A stretch of DNA of 64,000 nucleotides, taken from the NCBI GenBank assembly GCA_040387555.1, contig JAZKDO010000001.1, forward strand, positions 248,001 through 312,000. Direction: 5' to 3'. The notes beneath the pieces are model-generated. The model did not search any database, had not been told where the DNA came from, and worked only from the letters and a program-made list of their open reading frames with translations. The first letter of the stretch is position 1, and each line of letters opens with the position of its first letter. The position numbers and the translations under genes are program-made. Shown in pieces: positions 44,670 through 53,263 of the stretch. Origin of the DNA: UBA4416 sp040387555. Lineage in GTDB: Bacteria; Bacteroidota; Bacteroidia; B-17B0; Aurantibacillaceae.

Positions 44670-46517
44670 ATGTGCGGAATTGTAGGATATATCGGAAACC
44701 GTGATGCGTTTCCAATTTTAATTAAAGGTTTACAACGTTTAGAATACCGTGGTTATGACAGTGCCGGTGTTGCAATGATCTCTCCCGAAGGTTCTATGAA
44801 CGTTTACAAGAAAAAAGGGAAAGTATCGGACTTGCTGGAATTCAGTAAAGATAAAGATAAATCAGGAAACATAGGGATTGGCCATACTCGTTGGGCAACA
44901 CATGGCGAGCCTAATGATGTGAACTCTCATCCTCATTATTCTCAAACCAAAGATTTAGTGATTATCCATAACGGGATCATTGAAAATTATGCATCTATCA
45001 AAGAAGGTTTGCAAAAACGTGGACACGTTTTTATGTCGCAAACTGATACCGAAGTACTAATTCATTTGATTGAAGATATTCGTCAGCATGAACCCGGCAT
45101 GAAATTAAGCTATGCGGTTATGGCTGCTTTAAAACAAGTGAATGGCGCTTATGCGATCGTTATATTAGACAAAAACGATCCGGATACATTGATCGCTGCA
45201 AAAAAAGGAAGTCCGATGGTTATTGGTATCGGAAAAGATGAATATTTTATTGCATCGGATGCTTCACCTATTGTTGAATATACAAAAAACGTTGTATATA
45301 TTGAGGATGAGCACGTGGCAATTATTCGTCGTAATGATGAATTAAGAATCAGAACAATTCGTGACAAAGAAATTACTCCCTATGTTCAGGAACTTGAAAT
45401 GGAATTGGAAGCTATTGAGAAAGGTGGCTACGATCATTTTATGTTGAAAGAAATTTATGAGCAACCGCGTTCTATTTTTGATAGTATGCGTGGACGTTTA
45501 AATTCTGAAACCGGTCATTTAAAAATGGGTGGTATTGAAGAGCATGAAGGAAAATTCATTAATGCAAAACGTATCATCATAATTGCCTGTGGAACATCAT
45601 GGCATGCAGGAATGGTAGCAGAATATTTATTTGAAGAATATGCAAGAATACCGGTTGAAGTAGAATATGCTTCTGAATTCAGGTATAGAAACCCAATTAT
45701 TTATCCTGACGATGTTGTGATCGCCATTTCACAAAGTGGTGAAACAGCTGATACTCTGGCCGCTATTGAATTAGCCAAATCAAAAGGCGCAACCATTTTT
45801 GGAGTTTGTAATGTTGTCGGTTCTTCTATTGCCCGCGCAACTCATGCCGGATCTTACACACATGCAGGGCCGGAAATTGGAGTTGCCTCAACAAAAGCCT
45901 TTACGGCACAGGTTACGGTATTAACATTAATGGCTTTACATGTAGCGAAAGCAAAAGGTGCGATTGCAGAAAGTCGCTACCGTCAACTTTTGTATGAAAT
46001 GGAAACCATTCCTGCAAAAGTAGAAGAAGTATTAAAATTAAATGACACTATCAAAAAAATTGCCCTTGAATACAAAGACGCGGCAAATGCATTATACTTA
46101 GGAAGAGGTTATACTTTTCCGGTAGCTTTAGAAGGTGCGTTGAAATTAAAAGAGATTTCCTACATTCATGCCGAAGGTTATCCTGCTGCTGAAATGAAAC
46201 ACGGGCCAATTGCATTGATTGATGACGCAATGCCTGTATTTGTGATTGCAACAAAAGGTCCTAATTACGAAAAAGTAGTAAGTAATATTCAGGAAGTAAA
46301 AGCCCGTAAAGGAAGGATTATTGCGATTGTGACAGAAGGAGACAAAGATGTGAAAGCCATGTCTGAACACGTAATTGAAATTCCGGAAACGGATGAGTCC
46401 TTAGTTCCTTTAATTGCAGTTATTCCCTGGCAATTGTTATCATATCACATTGCAGTAATGCGCGGGTGTAATGTTGATCAACCAAGAAATTTAGCGAAGA
46501 GTGTAACCGTTGAATAA
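44670..46517 (+). CDS. glmS: Glutamine-fructose-6-phosphate aminotransferase (isomerising)
   Basis: A 615-residue cytoplasmic enzyme that makes glucosamine-6-phosphate for peptidoglycan and LPS. The N-terminal nucleophile is Cys2 (MCGIVGYIG), with the glutaminase motifs RLEYRGYDSAG and GHTRWATHG. Two SIS domains follow (IIIACGTSWHAG, ISQSGETADTLAA) and the C-terminus ends NLAKSVTVE. Length is normal. A two-way terminator follows. Confidence 0.97.
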   Translation: MCGIVGYIGNRDAFPILIKGLQRLEYRGYDSAGVAMISPEGSMNVYKKKGKVSDLLEFSKDKDKSGNIGIGHTRWATHGEPNDVNSHPHYSQTKDLVIIHNGIIENYASIKEGLQKRGHVFMSQTDTEVLIHLIEDIRQHEPGMKLSYAVMAALKQVNGAYAIVILDKNDPDTLIAAKKGSPMVIGIGKDEYFIASDASPIVEYTKNVVYIEDEHVAIIRRNDELRIRTIRDKEITPYVQELEMELEAIEKGGYDHFMLKEIYEQPRSIFDSMRGRLNSETGHLKMGGIEEHEGKFINAKRIIIIACGTSWHAGMVAEYLFEEYARIPVEVEYASEFRYRNPIIYPDDVVIAISQSGETADTLAAIELAKSKGATIFGVCNVVGSSIARATHAGSYTHAGPEIGVASTKAFTAQVTVLTLMALHVAKAKGAIAESRYRQLLYEMETIPAKVEEVLKLNDTIKKIALEYKDAANALYLGRGYTFPVALEGALKLKEISYIHAEGYPAAEMKHGPIALIDDAMPVFVIATKGPNYEKVVSNIQEVKARKGRIIAIVTEGDKDVKAMSEHVIEIPETDESLVPLIAVIPWQLLSYHIAVMRGCNVDQPRNLAKSVTVE

Positions 46518-46537
46518 ATCCTGATTTTTTATAAAAT

Positions 46538-46574
46538 AAAAAGCCGGCTTAATTAGTAAGTCGGCTTTTTATTT
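46538..46574. terminator. Bidirectional terminator between glmS and a lipoprotein gene
   Basis: A 13-bp stem (AAAAAGCCGGCTT / AAGTCGGCTTTTT, one G-U pair) with a seven-base loop. T-tracts exist on both strands, so it can serve both converging genes. Confidence 0.88.
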
Positions 46575-46586
46575 TAATTAGGAATT

Positions 46587-47051
46587 TTACTTTTTGGGAA
46601 TATCTACAAACTGGCCTGCAACAGATGTTATGCTACCACCTGATAGTGGAGTATTGAAATTTCCAGACAATTTATTATTAGCATTAGCTGTAATATTTAC
46701 TTGCCCGGATGTTGCACCCATATAAGTAGTACCCATAACGTAAGTTAAATCATTACCGGATCCAATGCTGTATGTGGCAACAGCTAATCCAGTTAAATTT
46801 ATTTCGAAATGATTTGCACTTCCATTTTTGTATGCATGTATGGTATTATACATTTGATAATAAAATGCAGAATCAGCTACCGTTGCAGAGCCGCCACTTG
46901 GTGTCCAAGTAAATCCACCCGTTGCAGGTGTTCCGCCTGTTGTTGTCGGCGTTGGTTCTGGTTCAGGGTCTTCTGTCTTTTTTTTACATGCTGTAAACGC
47001 AAGACATCCAACTATTAAAAATGTCGCAAGGTTTATACTTCCTTTTTTCAT
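46587..47051 (-). CDS. Hypothetical lipoprotein
   Basis: A 154-residue lipoprotein with signal peptide and lipobox LAFTAC (Cys21), followed by a Lys/Glu/Pro-rich linker (KKKTEDPEPEPTPT). The rest is Gly/Ser/Thr-rich beta structure (FTWTPSGGSATVADSAFYY, NKLSGNFNTPLSGG). I recall similar short Bacteroidota lipoproteins but no function. The acidic/Pro linker after Cys is typical of surface-exposed or periplasmic lipoproteins here. Confidence 0.8.
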   Translation of the reverse strand: MKKGSINLATFLIVGCLAFTACKKKTEDPEPEPTPTTTGGTPATGGFTWTPSGGSATVADSAFYYQMYNTIHAYKNGSANHFEINLTGLAVATYSIGSGNDLTYVMGTTYMGATSGQVNITANANNKLSGNFNTPLSGGSITSVAGQFVDIPKK

Positions 47052-47138
47052 TGATGTTAGTTTTAAGTTTCAGCAAACATAAAACTAAAAGTAACCGTTT
47101 AAAATACCCTCACCAGGGTATAATAACGGTGACGGGAA

Positions 47139-47723
47139 TTATTTCTTCTTTTTAGTACTATACACTGAATAAACTGCATCAAGTTCATTATACCACTCAG
47201 GTCCGTATTTTCTGATCAAAGGTTCTTTCAGAAATTTAAAAACAGGAACGTTTAATTGTTGACCACACTCGCAGGCAGGCTTACAGATATGCCATGAATG
47301 ATAATTAACCGCATCATATTCTTTATACGCCTGAATCCGGATAGGGTACAAATGACAAGAGATTGGTTTTTTCCAATCTATTTTTCCATCTAAGTAAGCC
47401 TGTTCAATAGCGCATTTTGCGATGTCTTTCTCATCAAAAAAAACAAAAGCACATTCCGCACCTTCACTTACAAGGGTAGTTGTATAATCTCCATCCTCAT
47501 CCAACACATAATTCCCTTGCTTCTCAACAGCGGCAATGCCCTTAGCGTTCATATAAGGTTTAACGGAAGAATATACCTTATCTAAAATCTGTAATTCTTT
47601 TTTCTCTAATGGCGCGCCACTGTCGCCAGAAACGCAACACTCCCCTTTACATGCATTTAAATCGCAAACAAACTTCTTATCAAAAATGTCTTCAGAGATC
47701 AGGGTATGATTAATAGCTATCAT
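47139..47723 (-). CDS. DUF3109 family protein
   Basis: A 194-residue cytoplasmic protein from ATG 47723 (a TTG at 47741 is rejected). It has the DUF3109 Cys pattern: CDLNACKGECC near the start, AECAF, and SCHLYPIR with later CKPACECGQ. Such Cys clusters resemble the YkgJ-type zinc/iron-chelating set, so metal binding is likely. The function is unknown. It is divergent from the DarA-like gene, and a -7 box lies right at its start codon. Confidence 0.85.
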   Translation of the reverse strand: MIAINHTLISEDIFDKKFVCDLNACKGECCVSGDSGAPLEKKELQILDKVYSSVKPYMNAKGIAAVEKQGNYVLDEDGDYTTTLVSEGAECAFVFFDEKDIAKCAIEQAYLDGKIDWKKPISCHLYPIRIQAYKEYDAVNYHSWHICKPACECGQQLNVPVFKFLKEPLIRKYGPEWYNELDAVYSVYSTKKKK

Positions 47724-47727
47724 GTTG

Positions 47728-47755
47728 CAAAAATACGACAAAAACAGAGTACAAA
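47728..47755 (-). promoter_or_regulatory. Candidate promoter of the DUF3109 gene
   Basis: On the minus strand, TTTG (47755-47752), 16 bases, then TATTTTTG (47735-47728). The predicted transcript start is about one base from ATG 47723, suggesting a leaderless message. Confidence 0.45.
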
Positions 47756-47787
47756 TTGCTTAACTCATCTAATAACAAAGAATTGTA

Positions 47788-47817
47788 TTGCCAAAAACTA
47801 TTAAAAAATTACCTTTG
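47788..47817 (+). promoter_or_regulatory. Candidate promoter of the DarA-like gene
   Basis: -33 TTG at 47788-47790, then 19 bases, then -7 box TACCTTTG at 47810-47817. Four bases past the box is the A of ATG 47821, so the message may be leaderless. Confidence 0.55.
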
Positions 47818-47820
47818 GGC

Positions 47821-48744
47821 ATGAAAAAAGTGCTTGTTGTTTATTATTCACAAACTGGTCAGGCTAAATCAGTATTGGATGCTGTTTTGAAACCTTTAAA
47901 AGAAAATAAGAATTATTACCTTGACTATTTATTAATCCAACCAAAAAAATCATTTCCCTATCCCTGGAGTTACACACAGTTTTTTGATGTATTTCCTGAA
48001 ACAGTTCAAGGTGTGGCGTGTGAATTAGAACAATTGTCAATCGACTCATCCGTTAATTATGACTTAATCATGATTGCGTATCAGCCATGGTTTTTAAGTA
48101 TTTGTGTGCCGGTTAATAGTTTTTTACAAACCCTTGAAGCAAAACATTTATTAAAAAATAAACCAGTAGTTACTATTATCAATTGCCGCAATATGTGGTT
48201 AGGTGCGCAGGAAAAAATGAAAAGACGTTTATTAGACCTTAATGCTAAGCTTGTCGGCAATATTACATTCGTTGACAAATCAGCAAATCTGATAAGTCTT
48301 GTCACAGTGCTGGCCTTTGTTTTAAAAGGAACTAAAGAAAAATTTATGGGCATTTTTCCTAAATATGGCGTAACAGAAAAAGACATTGCTCATGCTCCTG
48401 TGTTTGGAAAAATCATCATGGACAATTTGGAAAACGGTCAACTTAATAACATACAACCACAACTTAATCAACAAGGTGCTCTGGATATAAGAGGAAATTT
48501 ATTATTGATGGAAGGAAGAGGTCGGGCTTTATTTCCTTTATATGCGAACTTTATTTCAAAAAAAGGAACACAAGGAAGTGAACAAAGAAAAACACGGGTC
48601 CGTATATTTGGAATTGTTTTACCAACCGCTATTTTAATTCTGTCTCCTATCATTACTATACTTTCTAGACTTGCTCCTTTGTTGGCAAGAAAAAAATTCA
48701 GTAAGGAAATAGCGTATTATTCTCAAAATACGTTAAGAGAATAG
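47821..48744 (+). CDS. DarA-like (dialkylresorcinol condensing enzyme-type) flavodoxin-fold protein
   Basis: A 307-residue protein from ATG 47821 (a TTG at 47788 lies within the promoter and is rejected). It begins with a flavodoxin-like nucleotide loop (VVYYSQTGQAK), then FPYPWSYTQFFDVFPE, YQPWFLSICVPVNSFL and a C-terminal membrane-like pair (VLPTAILILSPIITIL). This order matches proteins I recall annotated as dialkylresorcinol condensing enzyme DarA in Bacteroidota. Those are usually next to a DarB ketosynthase; none is in this window. Its activity is therefore not certain. Confidence 0.75.
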   Translation: MKKVLVVYYSQTGQAKSVLDAVLKPLKENKNYYLDYLLIQPKKSFPYPWSYTQFFDVFPETVQGVACELEQLSIDSSVNYDLIMIAYQPWFLSICVPVNSFLQTLEAKHLLKNKPVVTIINCRNMWLGAQEKMKRRLLDLNAKLVGNITFVDKSANLISLVTVLAFVLKGTKEKFMGIFPKYGVTEKDIAHAPVFGKIIMDNLENGQLNNIQPQLNQQGALDIRGNLLLMEGRGRALFPLYANFISKKGTQGSEQRKTRVRIFGIVLPTAILILSPIITILSRLAPLLARKKFSKEIAYYSQNTLRE

Positions 48745-48800
48745 CTTGACTACCATTAAAGGCCTCTTTTTTGCTTAACTTTATTTTAAAATTTTTAAGC

Positions 48801-49238
48801 ATGAAAACAATATTTAGTTTATTTGCAATTCCATTCTTTTTATTTTTAGTGTCATGTGCCAGTGACAAAAAAGATGATAACTCCCAGGAGCCAACTACAG
48901 ATGTTAGGGATAAATTTATTTCCCGTTGGAATGTTTCAGAGAATAGTACAACCAGTACTACACCTAACTCCTACTCTGTTAATATTACAAAATCCAGCAA
49001 CAGTTCAAGTTCAATTATTATTGATAATTTTTATGGGCTTAGTAATTACACAGTTTATGCAACAATTTCCAATAACAATGTTTCAATTCCATACCAGCAG
49101 ATAAAGAATAACACTTCCTCCATTGGATTTGCTAAAGGAACTGGTACCTTAACCAGTGCAACAAATATTTCAATGAATTACACAACTACTATAGGCACCA
49201 GCAGAGATAGTTGTACCGCAATTTATACCAAACAATAA
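48801..49238 (+). CDS. Hypothetical lipoprotein
   Basis: A 145-residue lipoprotein from ATG 48801 (an upstream ORF start at 48771 has no signal). Lipobox LVSC is at about 16-19 and is followed by a short acidic/Lys linker. The remainder is Ser/Thr/Asn-rich beta structure with a single Cys near the end (DSCTAIYTKQ). The function is unknown. It follows the DarA-like gene by about 56 bases and has its own terminator. Confidence 0.78.
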   Translation: MKTIFSLFAIPFFLFLVSCASDKKDDNSQEPTTDVRDKFISRWNVSENSTTSTTPNSYSVNITKSSNSSSSIIIDNFYGLSNYTVYATISNNNVSIPYQQIKNNTSSIGFAKGTGTLTSATNISMNYTTTIGTSRDSCTAIYTKQ

Positions 49239-49280
49239 TCCATTTTTAAGGAAAAACCTACCACTTATAAAACAAATACT

Positions 49281-49309
49281 ACCACATCTCAATCGGATGT
49301 GGTTTTTTA
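49281..49309 (+). terminator. Terminator after the hypothetical lipoprotein
   Basis: Eight-bp stem ACCACATC / GATGTGGT, seven-base loop, then a run of T residues. Confidence 0.85.
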
Positions 49310-49407
49310 TTTTAAACGGTTCTACTTTTACATCAGCAAACACATCTTAAGCGCGACAAAGAGAAGTTTGGTAACAAACACATATAAACCCTCTAAAAAC
49401 AACTGTT

Positions 49408-50214
49408 ATGAATATCTTAGGAAACAATGCCAATGCATTGAATGATGTAATTTTTGAAAACAGAAATAAACATTACGGTGCTTATGCTATCAGATCAAGT
49501 TATAATGATTCTTTAAAAAAATCTATTTTGTATTTAATCGGACTTGTAACGCTTGTATTTGGATCGGTAATTTTGCACAACAGGATTACAACTCTACCCA
49601 CTGCGGAAGCGCCAATACTTTTTAATGATCCAATAATCAAACCAATGACTTACACCACACCTGTTGACATGACGCCCATGGCAATTGAGCCTCACAAAAA
49701 CTCAGGTGCTGCCGCTCCTAAAGCAACAACTGGGACACTTATTGTTGACGATGCAGATGAAACAAATTCAAAGAACCCTAATAATCCAATAAGTGGTATA
49801 GGCCCGGAAACGGCAACGGGATTGGTACCAGTTGGACCTGAAACCTCCACAGTAACATCTATACATATTGAAAGTACTCCAGTAGTAACAACAATAGAAA
49901 CATTAGTTGTAGCAGAAGAAATGCCGGAGTTTGAAGGAGGTGTTGCGGGATTAATGAGATATATCAGTCAGAATATTGTTTATCCTCCGATTGCAAGAGA
50001 AATTGGTAATGAAGGTACCGTGTACGTTTCATTTGTAGTTAGTGAAACTGGCAATGTGGAAAGTGCTAAAGTTATGAAAGGAATAGGTTACGGCTGTGAC
50101 GAGGAAGTAATAAGAGTGATTGGAAAAATGCCACGCTGGAAAAAGGCAGGAAAAAATGCAGGTCATCCGGTAAAGGTAAGATTCAATATTCCGGTATCAT
50201 TTAAATTAAAATAG
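49408..50214 (+). CDS. Energy transducer TonB-family protein
   Basis: A 268-residue TonB-type protein. The N-terminus has the Bacteroidota pattern NDVIFENRNKHYGAYAIRSSY followed by one membrane segment (about 36-55). A long linker leads to a C-terminal TonB domain (about 180-268): MPEFEGGVAGLMRYI, YPPIAREIGNEGTVYVSFVV, KMPRWKKAGKNAGHPVKVRFNIPVSF. It couples the inner-membrane proton gradient to outer-membrane receptors. No exbB/exbD is in the window. A two-way terminator follows. Confidence 0.92.
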   Translation: MNILGNNANALNDVIFENRNKHYGAYAIRSSYNDSLKKSILYLIGLVTLVFGSVILHNRITTLPTAEAPILFNDPIIKPMTYTTPVDMTPMAIEPHKNSGAAAPKATTGTLIVDDADETNSKNPNNPISGIGPETATGLVPVGPETSTVTSIHIESTPVVTTIETLVVAEEMPEFEGGVAGLMRYISQNIVYPPIAREIGNEGTVYVSFVVSETGNVESAKVMKGIGYGCDEEVIRVIGKMPRWKKAGKNAGHPVKVRFNIPVSFKLK

Positions 50215-50230
50215 GATTGACCTAAAAGTA

Positions 50231-50265
50231 AAAACCCCTATCTGAAAATTACAGATAGGGGTTTT
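50231..50265. terminator. Bidirectional terminator after the TonB gene
   Basis: A perfect 14-bp stem (AAAACCCCTATCTG / CAGATAGGGGTTTT) with a seven-base loop; A and T tracts allow use in both directions by the TonB gene and the converging lipoprotein gene. Confidence 0.9.
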
Positions 50266-50282
50266 ATTATTCCTACTATTAT

Positions 50283-50807
50283 CTAAGCGTCAGCTTTTTG
50301 TTTTTCAATAATTTTTTTTGCCGACTCCAGCATTTTTTCTACGGCTTCCTTACTCATAGGATTACCATCAGCCGGAACAATGTCTTCAAATACATAAGTA
50401 CTCGCTCCAACTTTTTGAATGGAATAAAAATGGTACTCAGGTTTAGTGATCTCACTTTCCCACATGATTGTTAATGGCTCCTCAATAACAAATGATTTAA
50501 AAATATTCACGTCATTTGATTTGATGTCGCTTTTTCTTAATTCAATATCTCCTGGATCTTCTGTAATAGATATTTGAAATGTTTTCCCAACCTTAATTTC
50601 TAAAGCTCCCCAACTCTGTTCAGTTACTTCTAACTTCAACGCTGTTGTATCCGGAACAAAAATAGAAAACTGTTTTCCGTATTTACTCAAGTCTAACGCA
50701 ACCATTCCCGCAGGAGCTTCTATATTTTGTTTTGTTTCTTTTCCTCCACATGATGCAATTACTAATGAAAGAGTGAAGGCTGATAATACTGTGATTAATT
50801 TTTTCAT
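50283..50807 (-). CDS. Hypothetical lipoprotein
   Basis: A 174-residue protein with signal peptide and lipobox VIASC (Cys20). No known domain was recognised. It shows a strand-rich middle (QFSIFVPDTTALKLEVTEQ, LEIKVGKTFQISI) and a C-terminal helix of charged residues (EAVEKMLESAKKIIEKQ). Its location should be the periplasm or outer membrane. It converges on the TonB gene with the terminator between them. Confidence 0.78.
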   Translation of the reverse strand: MKKLITVLSAFTLSLVIASCGGKETKQNIEAPAGMVALDLSKYGKQFSIFVPDTTALKLEVTEQSWGALEIKVGKTFQISITEDPGDIELRKSDIKSNDVNIFKSFVIEEPLTIMWESEITKPEYHFYSIQKVGASTYVFEDIVPADGNPMSKEAVEKMLESAKKIIEKQKADA

Positions 50808-50861
50808 ATTTAATTTTTATTGTTGAAACAAATATAAGTTAAAGGCATGTGTTACAAAAAT

Positions 50862-50892
50862 ATAAATGCCACTATTTTGTAGTGGCATTTAT
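50862..50892 (-). terminator. Second hairpin downstream of the histone-like gene
   Basis: A perfect 13-bp stem ATAAATGCCACTA / TAGTGGCATTTAT with a five-base loop. On the minus strand it is followed by ATTTTTGTAAC. It is the second of two hairpins after the histone-like gene. Confidence 0.8.
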
Positions 50893-50914
50893 AAAAGGAA
50901 TAGAATAGTATTAA

Positions 50915-50940
50915 ATAAAAAACCCCGCTAATGCGGGGCT
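50915..50940 (-). terminator. First terminator of the histone-like gene
   Basis: CCCCGC / GCGGGG stem with a four-base loop; on the minus strand it is followed by six T residues. It begins about five bases past the stop codon. Confidence 0.88.
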
Positions 50941-50944
50941 TTTA

Positions 50945-51133
50945 TTACTTCTTCTTAGCTGCTGCTTTTTTTGGAGCTGCTTTTTTAGCTGCTTTTTTTG
51001 GAGCTGCTTTTTTAACTGCTTTCTTAGCTGCTTTTTTTGGTGCTGCTTTTTTAACTGCTTTTTTAGCTGCTGCTTTTTTTGGAGCCGCTTTTTTTGCAGC
51101 TTTCTTAGGTGCTGCTTTTTTTGTTGTTGCCAT
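50945..51133 (-). CDS. Histone H1-like Lys/Ala-rich DNA-binding protein
   Basis: A 62-residue protein made almost only of Lys, Ala and Pro, built from variations of KKAAPKKAA (about seven units). It matches the bacterial histone-H1-like class (Hc1/BpH1 type) that binds DNA through its positive charge. There is no globular domain. The repeats are carried in the DNA as repeated codons, which may be prone to slippage and length change. Two hairpins follow. Neighbours do not suggest a specific target. Confidence 0.85.
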   Translation of the reverse strand: MATTKKAAPKKAAKKAAPKKAAAKKAVKKAAPKKAAKKAVKKAAPKKAAKKAAPKKAAAKKK

Positions 51134-51462
51134 GGTTTTTTGTTTTTAAGATTTTTGTTACTACGAAGTAAATAAAATTATCAACGCTAACTAATTTTCA
51201 GCGAGTTATTTTATTAACATAAAATTGTTGAAATTGTTAATACTACTTTTCTTAAATCACATTCAAAAATACAATTCATAAAACTTGTGCTGTATAAAAA
51301 AAACAAAACCTTCGAATGCACTGATTTTACTATACGTTCAAGAGGTTTGTATTTTATATCTACATGCACTTCAAAAACAAATTTCTTTTTAAAACTTAAA
51401 ATCAATGAAATGCTACGGAGAAAGTATTTCAAAAAAAATTTATGATTAAACAATGCAAGACA
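51134..51462. other. AT-rich 329-base gap with no supported gene
   Basis: The stretch separates the histone-like gene from the stop of the Ig-like lipoprotein gene. It carries a 79-codon minus-strand open frame that starts with TTG at 51453, lacks a recognisable domain and is unusually rich in Phe, Ile and Lys, as expected by chance in AT-rich DNA. Part of the gap must hold the promoter of the histone-like gene. No terminator was seen for the upstream lipoprotein gene. Confidence 0.5.
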
Positions 51463-53130
51463 TTATTTAATGATCCATTCGTTTTCAATCTCCCAACCAG
51501 CTAATAATTTTATTGGTACAGGATTTATAAAAATTAGTTCGGGTTGTTTCTTTAAAAAATAATCTCCCGTGTCGAAAAGGCCATTTTTATTGGCATCTTC
51601 AACTACCTGTATAAAATAATTTCCAGGAAATAAATTTTTATAATCTATTATTTTCTCAGAAGTAGAGTTTAAAGCAAATTCAACAATCTTTTCATCAAGA
51701 ATCTGTTCTTTATCATTTAAGAGTCTGATTATATAATTCTCTTTCCTTGGAAAAAAAAGTTTCAATCTCAATTGAGCATGATCATCAATAGAAGTTGTTT
51801 TAAACCTATAAGTAATTGAATCGTTTGTTCTTTGATCATCAGATGTGATGGCGGCCTTATTAAAAGTAAGTGCGTAAGAAGTTTCGGGCTTCAACTCTGC
51901 ACGAATTTTAAACGAGGTAATCCATTTATCCTCTTTAACTAAAGTAAACGGGATTTTTTTTGATGATGTATCTGTCTGCTCTATTAAGATAATTTTTTCT
52001 TCGCTAAGATTACCTGAATCAACCGGAACATTTAATTCAATAGAAGGCATTTCGTAAAAGGGAAGTAAAGGTGTGAGATTAGTCCGCAAAATATATTTTA
52101 TATCATTACTCTTTAATCGTCTATCAAAAGAGAACTTATTACTTGTTTTAATGTAAAGTGTATCCGTTTTTCTTGATGTATAATGAATAATTGTTTGCAA
52201 AGTATCAAACGTGTTCTTATAATATACGATAAGTGTATCTTTTAATTTGGTTTGATTATAGCTGATCAATCCCTTAGCTATTACTTCGGTAATGTCTTTC
52301 TGGGGGCGGTTAAAGATGACGTAAGCCTTACCATATTCTGCTGAAAACGCTTTTCTCACAAAGGTTCTTGATGCTTGTTCTTTAAACAGTGTGAGTGCAA
52401 TTGAACTCGTATCGGCTGGTTTTGCAAATTCGTTACTATAGGCAATTTGTTCTTCCGAACCATCATATAACAGATTTTTATTCTGATCTTTTATTCCTAT
52501 TATCTTAAATAATGAATTTGGCAAATAACTAAATTTAAAATTTCCGTTTTCATCAGATTTGGAAATATATAAAGGTTTTTCTTTATACATAACACTATCG
52601 CTTGATCCTTTATCATACAATCCTATCAAAATTTCTTTGGCCGGTTTTTGGTCTGTCGCATTTACTATACGTCCAAATAATTTTAAACTATCAATATTTG
52701 AACCTGTACTAAAAATATATTCGAAGTTTTGCAATATATTCGATTCATTTAAATCAGATATAGCATTACCAAAGGCTAATTTATAAGTTGTATTAGGAAG
52801 TAATGTTTCATTAAATATAATCTTCATTGTTTTACCAGAAACTTCTATATCAGGCGTTTCATTGGTTTGAGGCGTAATAATAAATTGATTGGCAATATCG
52901 CGGATAGTGATGTACTCATCGAATTGCACCTCAATTACTTTAGATCTGAAATTTAAAGAGGCATTATCAGGAGAAAAACGAATTACTTTTGGAGAAACGG
53001 CATCTTTCTTTCCTCCGGTTAAAGGGGTTATTTGAGCACAACGTGTACTAAAAAAAACAAGACATATATATAAGAGGAACTTTTGCAATTTTTTTACAAA
53101 GAAAGGGATTTTTTGGAAAAGAGTATACAT
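51463..53130 (-). CDS. Ig-like (Big_5-type) domain lipoprotein
   Basis: A 555-residue protein from Met at 53130; longer ATG starts at 53208 and 53204 exist but put 26 polar residues ahead of a good lipoprotein signal. The signal ends in FFSTRC. A first Ig-like domain (about 28-125) has the SbsA pattern SPKVIRFSPDNASLNF, VEVQFDEYI-like strand and YKLAFGNAISDLNE. A second module contains a Cna-B-like repeat (LFGRIVNATDQKPAKEILIGLYD, YISKSDENGNFKF). A C-terminal GLFDTGDYFLKKQPE segment resembles a dockerin-like or EF-hand-like turn. It is probably an outer-membrane lipoprotein; role unknown. Confidence 0.85.
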   Translation of the reverse strand: MYTLFQKIPFFVKKLQKFLLYICLVFFSTRCAQITPLTGGKKDAVSPKVIRFSPDNASLNFRSKVIEVQFDEYITIRDIANQFIITPQTNETPDIEVSGKTMKIIFNETLLPNTTYKLAFGNAISDLNESNILQNFEYIFSTGSNIDSLKLFGRIVNATDQKPAKEILIGLYDKGSSDSVMYKEKPLYISKSDENGNFKFSYLPNSLFKIIGIKDQNKNLLYDGSEEQIAYSNEFAKPADTSSIALTLFKEQASRTFVRKAFSAEYGKAYVIFNRPQKDITEVIAKGLISYNQTKLKDTLIVYYKNTFDTLQTIIHYTSRKTDTLYIKTSNKFSFDRRLKSNDIKYILRTNLTPLLPFYEMPSIELNVPVDSGNLSEEKIILIEQTDTSSKKIPFTLVKEDKWITSFKIRAELKPETSYALTFNKAAITSDDQRTNDSITYRFKTTSIDDHAQLRLKLFFPRKENYIIRLLNDKEQILDEKIVEFALNSTSEKIIDYKNLFPGNYFIQVVEDANKNGLFDTGDYFLKKQPELIFINPVPIKLLAGWEIENEWIIK

Positions 53131-53207
53131 ATATATAATACATCCTATATTGTACAAAACACACATCTTATTCTGACTTTTTGGCGTTAAAAACTTTTTG
53201 GCATTCA

Positions 53208-53239
53208 TTTGGCTTTAGAGAATGCAACAAGTATATTTG
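53208..53239 (+). promoter_or_regulatory. Promoter of clpP
   Basis: -33 TTTG at 53208-53211, 20 bases, -7 box TATATTTG at 53232-53239. The predicted start is near 53243, downstream of ATG 53222, so translation should begin at ATG 53264 with a leader of about 20 bases. Confidence 0.7.
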
Positions 53240-53263
53240 TTTAACACATTAAACCCAATCCTT

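Noticed and set aside
50931..51149. 72-codon plus-strand open frame rich in Ala and Phe
   Set aside because: It is the complement of the Lys/Ala-rich histone-like gene; the repeated codons keep the other strand open.
51214..51453. 79-codon minus-strand open frame
   Set aside because: It begins with TTG, has no domain, and its Phe/Ile/Lys bias is what chance gives in AT-rich DNA.
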